A DNA stretch of 64,000 bases, taken from NCBI GenBank assembly GCA_000720995.1, contig JOEL01000004.1, positions 124,001 through 188,000 on the forward strand, given 5' to 3'. The translations under genes were made by a program, and so were the position numbers. The stretch is from Streptomyces celluloflavus. Its GTDB lineage: Bacteria; Actinomycetota; Actinomycetes; Streptomycetales; Streptomycetaceae. Below are positions 47,287-56,289 of the stretch, piece by piece. The notes under the pieces are model-generated. The model saw nothing but the letters and a program-made list of their open reading frames with translations, was not told the DNA's origin and did not search any database. Position 1 is the first letter of the stretch. The number at the start of each line of letters is the position of its first letter.

Positions 47287-48240
47287 TCAGTCCTGGCCCG
47301 CAGCCGGCACCGCGGCTCCGCAGCGGCTGAGCTCGGCCGCCGCCTCCTTCGTCGCCTCGATCACGCCGTCGGGGGCCACCGGCATCACGGACTTGAGCTT
47401 GAGCAGCAGGACCGCGCCCATGATGGCGCCGTCCCACATGATGGGTGCCGCACAGGAGTTCCAGCCGGCCATGCACTCCTCGTTGCCGAGCGCGTGGCCC
47501 AGGTCGCGGACCTCGGCCAGGGAGGCCAGCAGGGCGTCGTTGTCCCGGTAGACGCCGGGTCCGGCCTGGTCGGGTACGGGCTCGGCGAGCACCCGCTGCT
47601 GGAGCACTGCCGGCAGGTAGGCGAGGATCGTCCGGCCGGATGCGCCGGTGCGCAGGGAGCGCGTCACGGACAGCACATCGCGGGGCGTCATGCCCAGCTC
47701 CGCGAGGTCGGAGTCGCCGACCGCCATATCGACGCACTGCCGGTGCGCCCCGGAGAACGGAGCCACCATGTAGAGGAACGCCAGCCCACCGTCGGTGGCC
47801 GTCCGCAGCCTGCCCAGCACGGTCTGCGAGGTCGCGCCGTCGAGACGGTGGTCGAGTGCGGTGAAGGCGAGCTGCGCCGCCGAGGTCCGCAGCCGGTAGA
47901 GGCCGCGGTCCACCCGTTCGAAGATGCGCTGGTAGATACCGGACTGGAGGATGCGGTAGACGACGGAGTCGTCCAGGCCGGTGAATTCGGCTATCTCCCC
48001 AGGTCCATGGGCCGAGCCGCCGAGCTCGGCGAAGGCCGTCTGGACGAGGAAGACGCGCTCGGCATGGCCGGATCCCGACGTCCGGGAGCCCGCGGCGACC
48101 GCGGCCACCGCGGGCCCGGATGCCGTCCGGCGCGTACTCCTGGTGCGTCCCGGGGTCCCCGTCGCCGTGGTGTCGGCGCCCGGAGCGGAACCGGTGGCGG
48201 CCGGCGCGGTGGAGCCCGGAGTTCTGGTGCTGTTGCCCAT
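47287..48240 (-). CDS. IclR-family transcriptional regulator
   Basis: The 317-residue protein has a 55-residue Ala/Thr/Ser-rich N-terminal extension, then a winged helix (LVQTAFAELGGSAHGPGEIAEFTGLDDSVVYRIL) and an IclR effector-binding GAF-like domain (DLGHALGNEECMAGWNSCAAPIM). The effector is unknown. GGGGAG lies 9 bases before ATG 48240. It is followed on the same strand by the motif protein at 46738. The quinone oxidoreductase lies behind it, separated by 156 bases. Confidence 0.88.
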   Translation of the reverse strand: MGNSTRTPGSTAPAATGSAPGADTTATGTPGRTRSTRRTASGPAVAAVAAGSRTSGSGHAERVFLVQTAFAELGGSAHGPGEIAEFTGLDDSVVYRILQSGIYQRIFERVDRGLYRLRTSAAQLAFTALDHRLDGATSQTVLGRLRTATDGGLAFLYMVAPFSGAHRQCVDMAVGDSDLAELGMTPRDVLSVTRSLRTGASGRTILAYLPAVLQQRVLAEPVPDQAGPGVYRDNDALLASLAEVRDLGHALGNEECMAGWNSCAAPIMWDGAIMGAVLLLKLKSVMPVAPDGVIEATKEAAAELSRCGAAVPAAGQD

Positions 48241-48396
48241 CGTGTGTGCTCTCCCCTGACAGTGATCCGCGCCCGCGGGCGCACGGCATTTGCGGTGCGG
48301 GCCGGGGCACCCGTCGTCCGTCGGGTGATCCGCGGCCCCGGGCGGACGGCCCCGGACATCACGCCCCGGGCCGCCGTACCGGTCCGGCGCCGGGTG

Positions 48397-49353
48397 CTAC
48401 GCCGGGTGCCGGCGCGCGACGTCCAGGGCGAGCTTCCCGGTCGGGGTGCGCGCGGCCAGATCGCGATGCGCCCGAGCCGCCTCATCGAGGGCGTAGGTGG
48501 CGCCGGTCAGCGGCTTGAGCCAGCCGGCCGCGACCGCGTCGAACAAGGCTTGCATGGAGGCCGGCAGCGCCGTCCGGTCCGCGTAGAGCTGGGGCAGCCA
48601 GAAGCCCGAGACGGTCAGGGAGCGCTCCATCAGGTCCCGGGTCGGCACACTCGCCAACTCGCCGCCCGCGTACCCGTACACCGCGAGCCGGCCGCGCGGG
48701 GCGACCGCGGCGAGGGTCCGCTCGAAGGTGACGCCGCCGGTCATCTCCAGCGCCGCCCGGACCGGCCCGCCGGCCGCCTCGACAATGCGCTCCGTCAGGT
48801 CCTCGGCGGTCGAGTCGACCACCGCGTGGGCGCCCAGTTCCTCGGCCAGCTTGCGCTTTTCCGGGGAACCGGCGAGGCCGATGACCTTCGCCCCGGCGTG
48901 GGCGGCGAGCTGGACGGCCAGCGAGCCGAGGCCGCCCGCCGCCGCCGGGATGACGACGGTCTCGCCCGGAGTGATGCGCAGCGAGGTGAACAGCAGGTGC
49001 CAGGCGCTGTTGCCCTGGAGTGCCAGCGCGACGGCCTGTTCGTCGCTGATGCCGTCGGGGACGTCCCAGATGACCTTGCGGTGCAGCAGCGCCCGCTCCG
49101 CGTATCCGCCGCCGCGGCACAGCCCGACGACGCGCCGCGCGCCGTCCACGGTCCCCACGACCTCGTTGCCGGGGATGTACGGCAGCTCGACGGGCGCGAG
49201 ATAGGAGTCGCCGCGTACATGCACATCCGCGTAGTTGACGCCGGCCAGGGCCACCTCCACCAGCACGTGGCCGCCACGGGGCGCGGGCTCGGGGACGTCC
49301 TCCGGACGCAGCACGTCCGGGCCGCCGAATTCTCGCATCACGATCGCGCGCAC
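48397..49353 (-). CDS. Zinc-independent quinone oxidoreductase (MDR family)
   Basis: The 318-residue NADPH-dependent reductase belongs to the medium-chain dehydrogenase superfamily, QOR branch. The N-terminal catalytic domain starts RAIVMREFGGPDVL and has AGVNYADVHVRGD. The Rossmann part has VVIPAAAGGLGSLAVQLA and AKVIGLAGSPEKRKLAEELGA. The structural zinc cysteines of alcohol dehydrogenases are absent. GTG 49353 has GAGGGAG about 4 bases upstream; the frame remains open upstream but is not coding in style. Confidence 0.92.
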   Translation of the reverse strand: MRAIVMREFGGPDVLRPEDVPEPAPRGGHVLVEVALAGVNYADVHVRGDSYLAPVELPYIPGNEVVGTVDGARRVVGLCRGGGYAERALLHRKVIWDVPDGISDEQAVALALQGNSAWHLLFTSLRITPGETVVIPAAAGGLGSLAVQLAAHAGAKVIGLAGSPEKRKLAEELGAHAVVDSTAEDLTERIVEAAGGPVRAALEMTGGVTFERTLAAVAPRGRLAVYGYAGGELASVPTRDLMERSLTVSGFWLPQLYADRTALPASMQALFDAVAAGWLKPLTGATYALDEAARAHRDLAARTPTGKLALDVARRHPA

Positions 49354-49803
49354 GACTCTCCCTCGGGTTCTCACCTGCGGTGTCCGCACAGGGTAGGCAC
49401 GGCGTCCGTCACCCCGCGGGCACCCGACCATTTCACGCCAACAACAAGGGGCTTCAGGCGCCCGCATCCGTCGCGCCATGAGCGATACCGGCCGGCTTTC
49501 TCGCGTCACGAGAAACACACGGAGCGCTTTCCACCCATTACGCCGTTTTGCATCAGATCTACCCATCGGTATCCCCGGAGTGGCTGCCACGCGCCCCTGG
49601 GACATGCGCAGGTACCGAAGGGAATCTCCGCCGCCTACCATCCGGAGTCGTGTCCACCGTCGGCATCGGGTGGCGGCCGCGTTCCCCGGGGCAGAGCTCG
49701 TTTCACGAGGTGGTACCCGTCCGCACCGCCCCGGGTGAGTGACGTGCGGCAAAGCACATGGCCGTGTGTGTGGCGGGGCGTGCACAGGCTGAGGGGGAGT
49801 CAT
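49354..49803. promoter_or_regulatory. Divergent region between the quinone reductase and the small unknown gene
   Basis: About 450 bases. The middle (49470-49620) is less GC-rich than the surroundings and contains no frame with Streptomyces codon bias; a possible 86-codon frame at 49478 has an early TTA and poor third-position GC. Promoters of the flanking genes should lie here. Confidence 0.5.
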
Positions 49804-50076
49804 ATGGGGAAATCGGACACCGGTATACGGGCCTGCGCGCCGGCCTGCCGGGACCTGCAACGGGCGCTGCCGCTGCTGCCGGCGCACCTGCGCATCCTGC
49901 GGGCCGCGTCCGCTTCCCTGCCGGCCACGTGGACGGCCTCGCTCACGGCCGCTACCGGCGCTGTCCTCGCCGCCGCGCGCCGCCGGCCCATTCCCTATGC
50001 GGCACTGCCCTCTCCGGACGTGACGCACACCCGCCCGGAAACCGGGCGCCCCTGCCGGGAATGGCACTGTCCGTGA
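49804..50076 (+). CDS. Small unknown protein coupled to a flavoprotein monooxygenase
   Basis: A 90-residue protein I do not recognise. It has five cysteines, two near the N-terminus (RACAPACRD) and two near the end (CREWHC), and an alanine-rich amphipathic middle. Support for it as a real gene: GAGGGGGAG lies about 6 bases before ATG 49804, third codon positions are mostly G/C, and its stop overlaps the next start as GTGA at 50073-50076. The cysteines could bind a metal, but nothing proves this. Confidence 0.72.
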   Translation: MGKSDTGIRACAPACRDLQRALPLLPAHLRILRAASASLPATWTASLTAATGAVLAAARRRPIPYAALPSPDVTHTRPETGRPCREWHCP

Positions 50077-51893
50077 ACGCGCCGGGCAGGTCGGGCGGCA
50101 CCGCGCTCCAGTTCAGACGACCGCACCTCGCCGTGGTGCTCGGCGGCGGCTTCACAGGGATGCTGGCCGCCTCGGCACTGACCGCGCACGCGGATGTCGT
50201 GGTGGTCGAGCGGGAGCGGCTGCCGTGGACTCCGGTGCCGTGTACGGATCTTCCGCAGCCCCGGCACGCCCATCTGCTGGCGGCGGCGGGCGCCCGGAGA
50301 GTCGAGAACCTGCTGCCCGGCACCCTCGCGCGATGGCTGGCCGAGGGAGCCCGGCGTGTCCCGCTGTCGGCCGGGCTCGTCGGCCGGTCCCTGCCGGTCC
50401 GGTCGCCGCACCGGCCGCAGTCGCCCTACCTGATCGCCTGTTCCCGCGATCTGCTCGACCGGGTCGCGCAGCAGCAGGCGGCGGCCCTTCCCGGGGTCAC
50501 CGTCCTCGACGGTACGGAAGCCGAGGGGCTGTCCGGCACCGCGGAGCACATCACCGGGGTGCGGGTCCGGGATACCGTCACCGGCGAGACGTACCGCCTG
50601 GATGCCGACCTCGTCGTCGATGCCACCGGCCGCAACTCCGCCACCCCCGGCAGACTGGCGGCGCTCGGGATGCCTGCCGTGCGCGAAGAGGCCGTGGACT
50701 TGGGGATCGTCTGTGCCACCCGGATCTTCCGGGCCCCGGCGGGCACCGAGAACTGCCCGGTGATCAGCGTCCGTTCGGCGGCCGGGACACCACCGGCAGG
50801 CGGCGGTGCCGTTCCCGGGAGCCCGGTTCCCCCGGGTCCCCGGGTTCCCGAGCGGACGGCGACGCTGGTCCCCATCGAGGGTGGCCGCTGGCTGGTCACG
50901 CTCACCGGCGGCCGGGGCGGTCAACCGTCCGGGCACGCCGACCGGTTCGTGCCGTTCGCCCGCAGTATGGAGGACCCTGTCGTCGGCGACCTCATCGCCG
51001 GCGCCGAGCCGCTGAGCGAGGTACGGCTGTCCCGCGACACGGCCAGCCACCTGCGTCGTTACGAACAACTGGCCTCCTGGCCCACGGGGTTCGTCGTCCT
51101 CGGCGGTGCCGTGGCCGCGTGCCACCCCGACTACGGCCAGGGTCTGTCCCTCGCCGCCCACGGTGCCGCCGCGCTCCGCGACACGGTGCACCACCTCGGA
51201 CTCGACGATCCGGCGCTCGCCCGCTGCCTGCAACGGAGCATCGGGCGTATCGTCCAGGCGTCCTGGGCCCAGGCCACCGGTCAGGGCGTCCACTCCCCCG
51301 CCGTACGGCGACGCCCGGCGGGCTCCCGGGCGGTGAGCGCCGCCGTGTACCGCGCCCTGCCCGGCGCGGCCGCCCGGTCCGCCGTCTGCCCGGACTACGT
51401 CGATGTGGCCGCGCCCGCCGTCCCCACGGCCCGCTTCCCGAGTGCCTCTTCCGCCCTCGGCTCGGCCCGCGGTACGGCGCGTCCGGGCCCGGCCGGACCG
51501 CCGCCGGCCGCCGTAGCACGCGACGAGAAACCGCCGGGCGGTCCGCAGCCGCCGATGGCACCACGGATCGCGGGCCCGGCTGGCGCGGGGCCGCCGCCCG
51601 GTGCTTCCGATGCCGCGCCCGGCGTATCAGCGGCACCCGCCGGCTCCGCTGCCGCGGCCCGCTCCGCCACGCCGGCCGGACAGGGACCGCCCGCGGCTCC
51701 TCCGTACACGTCCGTGGCCGGGCCGGAGGCCGTCTCCCGCCCCGAGTCGGCCGACGCATCCGCGGCTGTCCCGCCCGTCCCGCCGCGCCCGGCTGCCGAG
51801 CGCCCCGCCCGGCGTCTTCCCCGCCCGCTCAGCCTCGGGCCGACGGCACTGCGGCGTACCGGCCGGTGCAGCAGGCGGAAGCCGGCGGGCTGA
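50073..51893 (+). CDS. FAD-dependent monooxygenase-like protein with a long low-complexity tail
   Basis: A 606-residue protein. Residues about 18-440 form a flavoprotein of the PHBH/squalene-epoxidase-like group: FAD motif VVLGGGFTGMLAAS, QPRHAHLLAAAGARRVENL, NAD/FAD motif DATGRNS, and VLGGAVAACHPDYGQGLSLA for the FAD phosphates. The substrate is unknown. The last 170 residues are Pro/Ala/Arg low complexity with no domain, unusual for the family. GTG 50073 is chosen because it overlaps the preceding small gene; ATG 50061 is the alternative. A hairpin follows. Confidence 0.85.
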   Translation: MNAPGRSGGTALQFRRPHLAVVLGGGFTGMLAASALTAHADVVVVERERLPWTPVPCTDLPQPRHAHLLAAAGARRVENLLPGTLARWLAEGARRVPLSAGLVGRSLPVRSPHRPQSPYLIACSRDLLDRVAQQQAAALPGVTVLDGTEAEGLSGTAEHITGVRVRDTVTGETYRLDADLVVDATGRNSATPGRLAALGMPAVREEAVDLGIVCATRIFRAPAGTENCPVISVRSAAGTPPAGGGAVPGSPVPPGPRVPERTATLVPIEGGRWLVTLTGGRGGQPSGHADRFVPFARSMEDPVVGDLIAGAEPLSEVRLSRDTASHLRRYEQLASWPTGFVVLGGAVAACHPDYGQGLSLAAHGAAALRDTVHHLGLDDPALARCLQRSIGRIVQASWAQATGQGVHSPAVRRRPAGSRAVSAAVYRALPGAAARSAVCPDYVDVAAPAVPTARFPSASSALGSARGTARPGPAGPPPAAVARDEKPPGGPQPPMAPRIAGPAGAGPPPGASDAAPGVSAAPAGSAAAARSATPAGQGPPAAPPYTSVAGPEAVSRPESADASAAVPPVPPRPAAERPARRLPRPLSLGPTALRRTGRCSRRKPAG

Positions 51894-51930
51894 CCCGCCC
51901 GCACCGCGGGCCGGTCCGCGGCCCACAGTC

Positions 51931-51962
51931 CGCGAGCCCCCTTCACGGGGAGGGGGCTCGCG
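51931..51962 (+). terminator. Terminator after the flavoprotein gene
   Basis: A perfect 12-bp stem (51931-51942 with 51951-51962) with an 8-base loop lies 38 bases after the stop codon. Confidence 0.75.
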
Positions 51963-52780
51963 ACGGCTCACCCGCCGGACCTTCCCGCCTGCGGGCTCCG
52001 CCGGATCCGCGCCGCCCGCCCGGCGCGCCCGAGTCCTGCTGTGCCGCGGAGCGCCATGGACCGCTTCGCTCGGGCGCCGGGGGTTGCGGCCGGCGGTGAC
52101 GCGCGCTGAGGGCTGCCTGACCGCGAACTGCGGACGCCTGTGCTTGCGCCCGTACTTGCGGCTGCGGCTGCGCAGGTGACGCCGCCCGCGATGCCGGCCG
52201 TGGGTTCACACCCCGCTCCGCGTGGCCGTCGGTGACGAGCCCGAGCACCGGCTGACGTTCCCCGGCGAATGTGTCGTCATAGCCGTCGCGCGCGCCTGTC
52301 ACACCGACCGCTCCTGCCCTCGACGGCCTCTGTCCGGTCATATGCGACAACGCCCGTGTCTCGCCCGTCCTCACACGCCGCAGTCGGGCGGCCAGTGATT
52401 CACGAGCACCCGCACGCCGGTGGGCCGGAGCTTGCGCGGGCGGGTCCGTACCCCGCCGTCGTGGCCGAGGACGCCCGCCGGACCGTCGGTCTCGCCATCC
52501 GTGCGCGGGCGCGGGCGACCCGTCTGCGGGGGCCAGTGGCCGGTGGCCAAACCGGGTTGACCGTTCTGTGGGTCACCGGGGCACAGCGCTACGGCTGCGC
52601 GGCGAGCCGTCCCAAGGGACCGCCGCCGGACGGGGGGGCAGGGCCCCGTCAGGTGATATGCGAGCCGCCAGGGCGCGAGGCCCCTGGACCGCCGGGCCTC
52701 GGCGGTACGCGGCATGGCGCCCCACCCACGGAGTCGGCGCCGGAAGCGGGCCGCAGGGCCGACACCGGAGGGCCGGCGGA
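51963..52780. other. Gene-poor stretch of about 820 bases
   Basis: Beyond the terminator, several frames are open on both strands, as is usual in this GC range, but none has a ribosome binding site, normal codon bias and a recognisable product together. It may hold remnants of lost genes. Confidence 0.55.
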
Positions 52781-54745
52781 TCACGGGCCCCCGGCCCCCG
52801 TCGTGTACGGGGCCCCGGCGGGGAGTCCCAGGAGGCGTTGGGCGAGGGCGAGGGGAGCGCCGGTGCCCCGGGGGGCGGCGGGTGTCTTGGTGCGGTGGGT
52901 GGGGAGGCGTTCGACGGTCGTGGTGCCGGTGTCGGATTCGAGGGTGGGTGCGTAGCCCGCCGCGCGGAGCGCCTCCAGGGTGGCGGCCGGCGGGCGGCCG
53001 CTCACCAGGACGGTGGGGGCGATGGCACGCAGGCCGAGGTCGCGCAGTGCGCGGTGGGCGGCGAGTTCACCGATGAGGGCCGTGTCGTCGGAGCGGATGC
53101 AGCAGGCGGTGGGCAGGACGCGCATCCGGCCGTGGGTGCGGGCGGTGTCCTGGATGAGGTAGTCGAGCGGCTGCGGCAGAGCGCCGGTCGCGGAGGCTGC
53201 GGTGAGGTCGTCGCGCAGGCTGTGGGCGGTGTGGCCGGCGTCCAGGGCGCGGCGTACGGAGGCGGGGGTGAACCGCCAGGTGACGGCGTGGCCTTCGGAC
53301 TCGCGGTCCGCCGCGGCGGCTAGCAGCCCGGCGAGGGCGGCGGCCGGGCGGCCGGGGACGACGGCGGTCAGGTCGGCCTGGAAGTGGGCCTGTTCGAGGA
53401 GCGGCGGGAGCAGGTCGCGGAGCGGCTCGTCGAGGGTCTGCGGGTCGGTGCGGAGCGCATGGCCCAACGGTGTGAGGGTGCCATGGGCGGTCAGGCCCAG
53501 GTAAGCCGCTTCGTGGAGGGTGTGGACGGCGCGGTCCGCGTCCGTCGGCTGCCCGGTGACGGCGAGGGGCCGGTACCAGGCTGCGGCACGGAGGAGGCTC
53601 TGCAAGGTGGTGCCGGCGACGTCCTCCGGGCCGGGCGTTTGGGGTGGCAGGGGGGAGCCCGCGCCGAGGGGGACCGCGGCGAGGGGGACCGCGGCGAGGG
53701 CGGCCAGCAGGGCGTACCGGAGCGCGGGGGCGTACCGGTCCTCTCCCCGGACCAGCGCGGTCGCGGTCTCGCCGAAGGGGGCGTGGGTGGGGACGGCCCA
53801 CAGGGCGGACCAGGCGGTCAGGAGGGGGGCGAGGCGCTCGCCGGGCGGACGGGTGAGCCAGTCGTCGTAGGCGCCGGTGGGGAGCGCGGTGATGCCGGCG
53901 GGGGTACGGGTCAGGGCGATCAGGCCGGCGGCGAGGGTGAGGTCGAGGAGGAGCCGGGTCTGCGGTTCGGTGGCGCCGGCCGCTCCGGCCAGCCGCCTGA
54001 TCTCGCGGACGGCCAGTCCGCCCGATTTGCGCAGCGCCGCGGGCTGCGTCGCCAACGAGGACAGGAGGCGGTCCACGGTGGCCGCGAGGGTCGCTGCGGC
54101 GGCCCGGGACTCGTCGTGGAGCGCGGCCGGGGTGACCACGGCGGAACGGATCCCGGGGCGGGCGGTGGCCGGCGGAGTGCCGCCGGAGGCGGGCCGCGGG
54201 GCGGCGGGGGTGAACGGGCCGAGGCCATGAGCGGCCAGGAGCTGCGGGACGCGGGGCGGGACGACGAGGGTGCCGTCCTCCGTCAGGGCGGCCAGTCCGT
54301 CGTCGCAGAGGGAGCGAAGGGCGGTCTCGGCGGCGGTGCGCGCCGGGCCCGGCGGTGTGGCACCGAGCGCGGCGTAGACGTCCTCGGGCGGGACGGGTGC
54401 GGTGGCCAGGTGCGGGAAGGACAGCCGGTGCGCCATCAGGGACTGGTGATCGGCGCCCGGGGCGGGGGCGGCGGGGCCCGGTGCGGCGCGCGCGGCGCGG
54501 TCCTGGCTGATGCGGGCGGCGGTGGCGAGTACCTGGAGCCGGGGGTGGTCGAGGTGCAGCACCAGGTGGTGGAGGGTTTCGTACGACCACAACGCACCGG
54601 CCAGGCCGCGCAGTTGGGTGGGTGCGGGCTTCCGGGCGAGCGGCTCGGCGTGGCGGCTGAGGAGTGCGGCGAGCTGCTCGGGGGTGCGCTGCGCGAGGGA
54701 CCGGGTGAGTGTGTCGAGACCTTCCACGGCCTTGAGGTTAGTCAT
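52781..54745 (-). CDS. XPB/Ssl2-like helicase-associated domain protein
   Basis: A 654-residue protein. The N-terminal half resembles the actinobacterial family related to the N-terminal accessory part of XPB helicases (NLKAVEGLDTLTRSLAQRTPEQLAALL at the start), and the C-terminal part carries the Helicase_C_3-type domain (WRFTPASVRRALDAGHTAHSLRDDL, PLDYLIQDTARTHGRMRV). Walker motifs are absent, so it is an accessory protein rather than a helicase. ATG 54745 overlaps the stop of the SWIM gene (ATGA). It ends an SNF2 - SWIM - XPB-like operon. Confidence 0.87.
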   Translation of the reverse strand: MTNLKAVEGLDTLTRSLAQRTPEQLAALLSRHAEPLARKPAPTQLRGLAGALWSYETLHHLVLHLDHPRLQVLATAARISQDRAARAAPGPAAPAPGADHQSLMAHRLSFPHLATAPVPPEDVYAALGATPPGPARTAAETALRSLCDDGLAALTEDGTLVVPPRVPQLLAAHGLGPFTPAAPRPASGGTPPATARPGIRSAVVTPAALHDESRAAAATLAATVDRLLSSLATQPAALRKSGGLAVREIRRLAGAAGATEPQTRLLLDLTLAAGLIALTRTPAGITALPTGAYDDWLTRPPGERLAPLLTAWSALWAVPTHAPFGETATALVRGEDRYAPALRYALLAALAAVPLAAVPLGAGSPLPPQTPGPEDVAGTTLQSLLRAAAWYRPLAVTGQPTDADRAVHTLHEAAYLGLTAHGTLTPLGHALRTDPQTLDEPLRDLLPPLLEQAHFQADLTAVVPGRPAAALAGLLAAAADRESEGHAVTWRFTPASVRRALDAGHTAHSLRDDLTAASATGALPQPLDYLIQDTARTHGRMRVLPTACCIRSDDTALIGELAAHRALRDLGLRAIAPTVLVSGRPPAATLEALRAAGYAPTLESDTGTTTVERLPTHRTKTPAAPRGTGAPLALAQRLLGLPAGAPYTTGAGGP

Positions 54746-56289
54746 CGCGCGAGCAGGGTGGTGAGGGCGCCCACGGGATCGGGGTCCGCCGGCCCGGTGG
54801 GCCACCAGTCCTCGGCGCCGGGCTCGGATTCGTACGGGTACCAGCGGTTGTCGTGGCCGAAACGGAGCTGGATGCCGCCGCGGGGGTGTGTGAGGTGGTT
54901 GTGGTGCGGGCGCAGGGCCGGGAGGTCCGCGGCGAGGAGGGCGCTGCGGGCGCGGTCGAAGTCACCGGCCGGGGGGTTCCACGGGGTGTGGAGGAGGGAG
55001 AGCCCCTCGGCGCCGCCCTGGCGCCAGGCGGCGACGGAGCGGGCCACGTCGGTAGGGGTACGGCCGGTGGCCGCCGCCAGGTCACGGTAGAGCGCCCGGG
55101 TGGTGGAGGTCAGGCCCGCGGTGGGGTGGGCGGTGGCCGCCAGGCGGATGGCGTCCTCCCACGGGGGCAACGCCGGGTACGGGCCGGGGACGGCGGGCCC
55201 TCCCGGACCGCGGGGACCTGCGGCGGATACGCAGGCGTGGGCGCGGGCCGCGGCGTCGGCGGCCAGGAATTCGAGGACGGCCGGATCGAAGGGCAGGCCG
55301 TCGGCGTCCGGGAGGGCCGGCGGACGGCCGGGGTGCGGTGGCACCGGCAGGGGCGGCGGGAGCGGCGGCCGGGGGCGGTCGCCGAGGGCCTCGCGGGCGA
55401 GGACGCCGCGGGGTGCGGGGCTTCCCGGGGATCCCGTTCCGGCAGCGGTGCGGGTCTCTCGGACCGGGCCGGGGTCGCCGGAAACGGTGGGTGCGGTGGC
55501 GGCGTCGGCGGCTCCGGGGACGGTTCTGCCGCCGGGCGGCACGGGGGCCGCGAGGGGGTGTGCGCGGGTTTCGCGTGCGGTGTGGCCGGCGTTGCGGCGG
55601 GAGAGTTCGTCGAGGAGTTCGCGCTCGCCACGGCCGCGCATCAGCAGCAGGACGAAGGGGTCGGCGTCCAGGAGGCGGGCCACCTGGAAGCAGAGCGCGG
55701 CGGCGTGCTTGCAGGGCCGGCCGTGGTCCGGACACGAACAGCGGGGCACGAGGTCACCCGGCCCCGGCAGGAGGCGCGCCTCCTCCTCGGCCAGTGCCCG
55801 GGGCAGCTTCTTGGCCAGGAGGGCGGCGAGTTGGGCGGGCTCGGCGGTGATCGCATCGAGGAGGCCGGACCACTCCTCGTCGGTGAGGGTTCCGATGCGG
55901 ATTTCGGCGCTGTAGGGGCGGGGCCTGCTGCCGCGTACGGTGGCGACGATGCGGCCCGGTGTGACGTTGATGGTGTCCACATGGCCGTCGCGGGCGTACG
56001 TCCGGCCGCGGGCGAGCCGGGCGCTGTCGAGAGCGGTGGTCTCCAGCGCGTCCAGCCATGCGCTCCCCCACCAGGATTCGGCGGACAGACCTCCGGTACC
56101 GGTACGGGCCGGCAGCGGCGGGAACGTACGCGAACGGTCAGCGCGGACCAGCCGGTCCGCCGCGGCGGCGCGCCCGGAGGTGGCGGGCCGGCCCCGGAAG
56201 CCCGCGCCCGTGGTTCCGCCGATGGCCGCGGCCCGGCCCGCGCCGGAGCCGTGGGAGCCGGAACCGCCGACTGCGGAACGGGGGTTCAC
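54742..56289 (-). CDS. SWIM zinc-finger protein
   Basis: A 515-residue protein. Its centre carries the SWIM zinc site CSC-x5-CKH as RCSCPDHGRPCKHAAALCF (residues about 198-216), a DNA- or protein-binding fold often encoded beside SNF2 helicases. SWWGSAWLDALE, typical of this partner family, lies near residue 75. The rest is Pro/Ala-rich with a conserved C-terminal segment (PWNPPAGDFDRARSALLAADLPALRPHHNHL). GTG 56289 overlaps the SNF2 stop as GTGA, with AGGAGG 5-6 bases upstream. Confidence 0.9.
   Translation of the reverse strand: MNPRSAVGGSGSHGSGAGRAAAIGGTTGAGFRGRPATSGRAAAADRLVRADRSRTFPPLPARTGTGGLSAESWWGSAWLDALETTALDSARLARGRTYARDGHVDTINVTPGRIVATVRGSRPRPYSAEIRIGTLTDEEWSGLLDAITAEPAQLAALLAKKLPRALAEEEARLLPGPGDLVPRCSCPDHGRPCKHAAALCFQVARLLDADPFVLLLMRGRGERELLDELSRRNAGHTARETRAHPLAAPVPPGGRTVPGAADAATAPTVSGDPGPVRETRTAAGTGSPGSPAPRGVLAREALGDRPRPPLPPPLPVPPHPGRPPALPDADGLPFDPAVLEFLAADAAARAHACVSAAGPRGPGGPAVPGPYPALPPWEDAIRLAATAHPTAGLTSTTRALYRDLAAATGRTPTDVARSVAAWRQGGAEGLSLLHTPWNPPAGDFDRARSALLAADLPALRPHHNHLTHPRGGIQLRFGHDNRWYPYESEPGAEDWWPTGPADPDPVGALTTLLAR

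Noticed and set aside
49478-49738. 86-codon frame in the region before the small unknown gene
   Set aside because: Poor third-position GC, an early TTA codon and no ribosome binding site.
51963-52780. Several 130-230-codon open frames on both strands
   Set aside because: No start signal, no codon bias and no recognisable domain; typical chance frames at this base composition.
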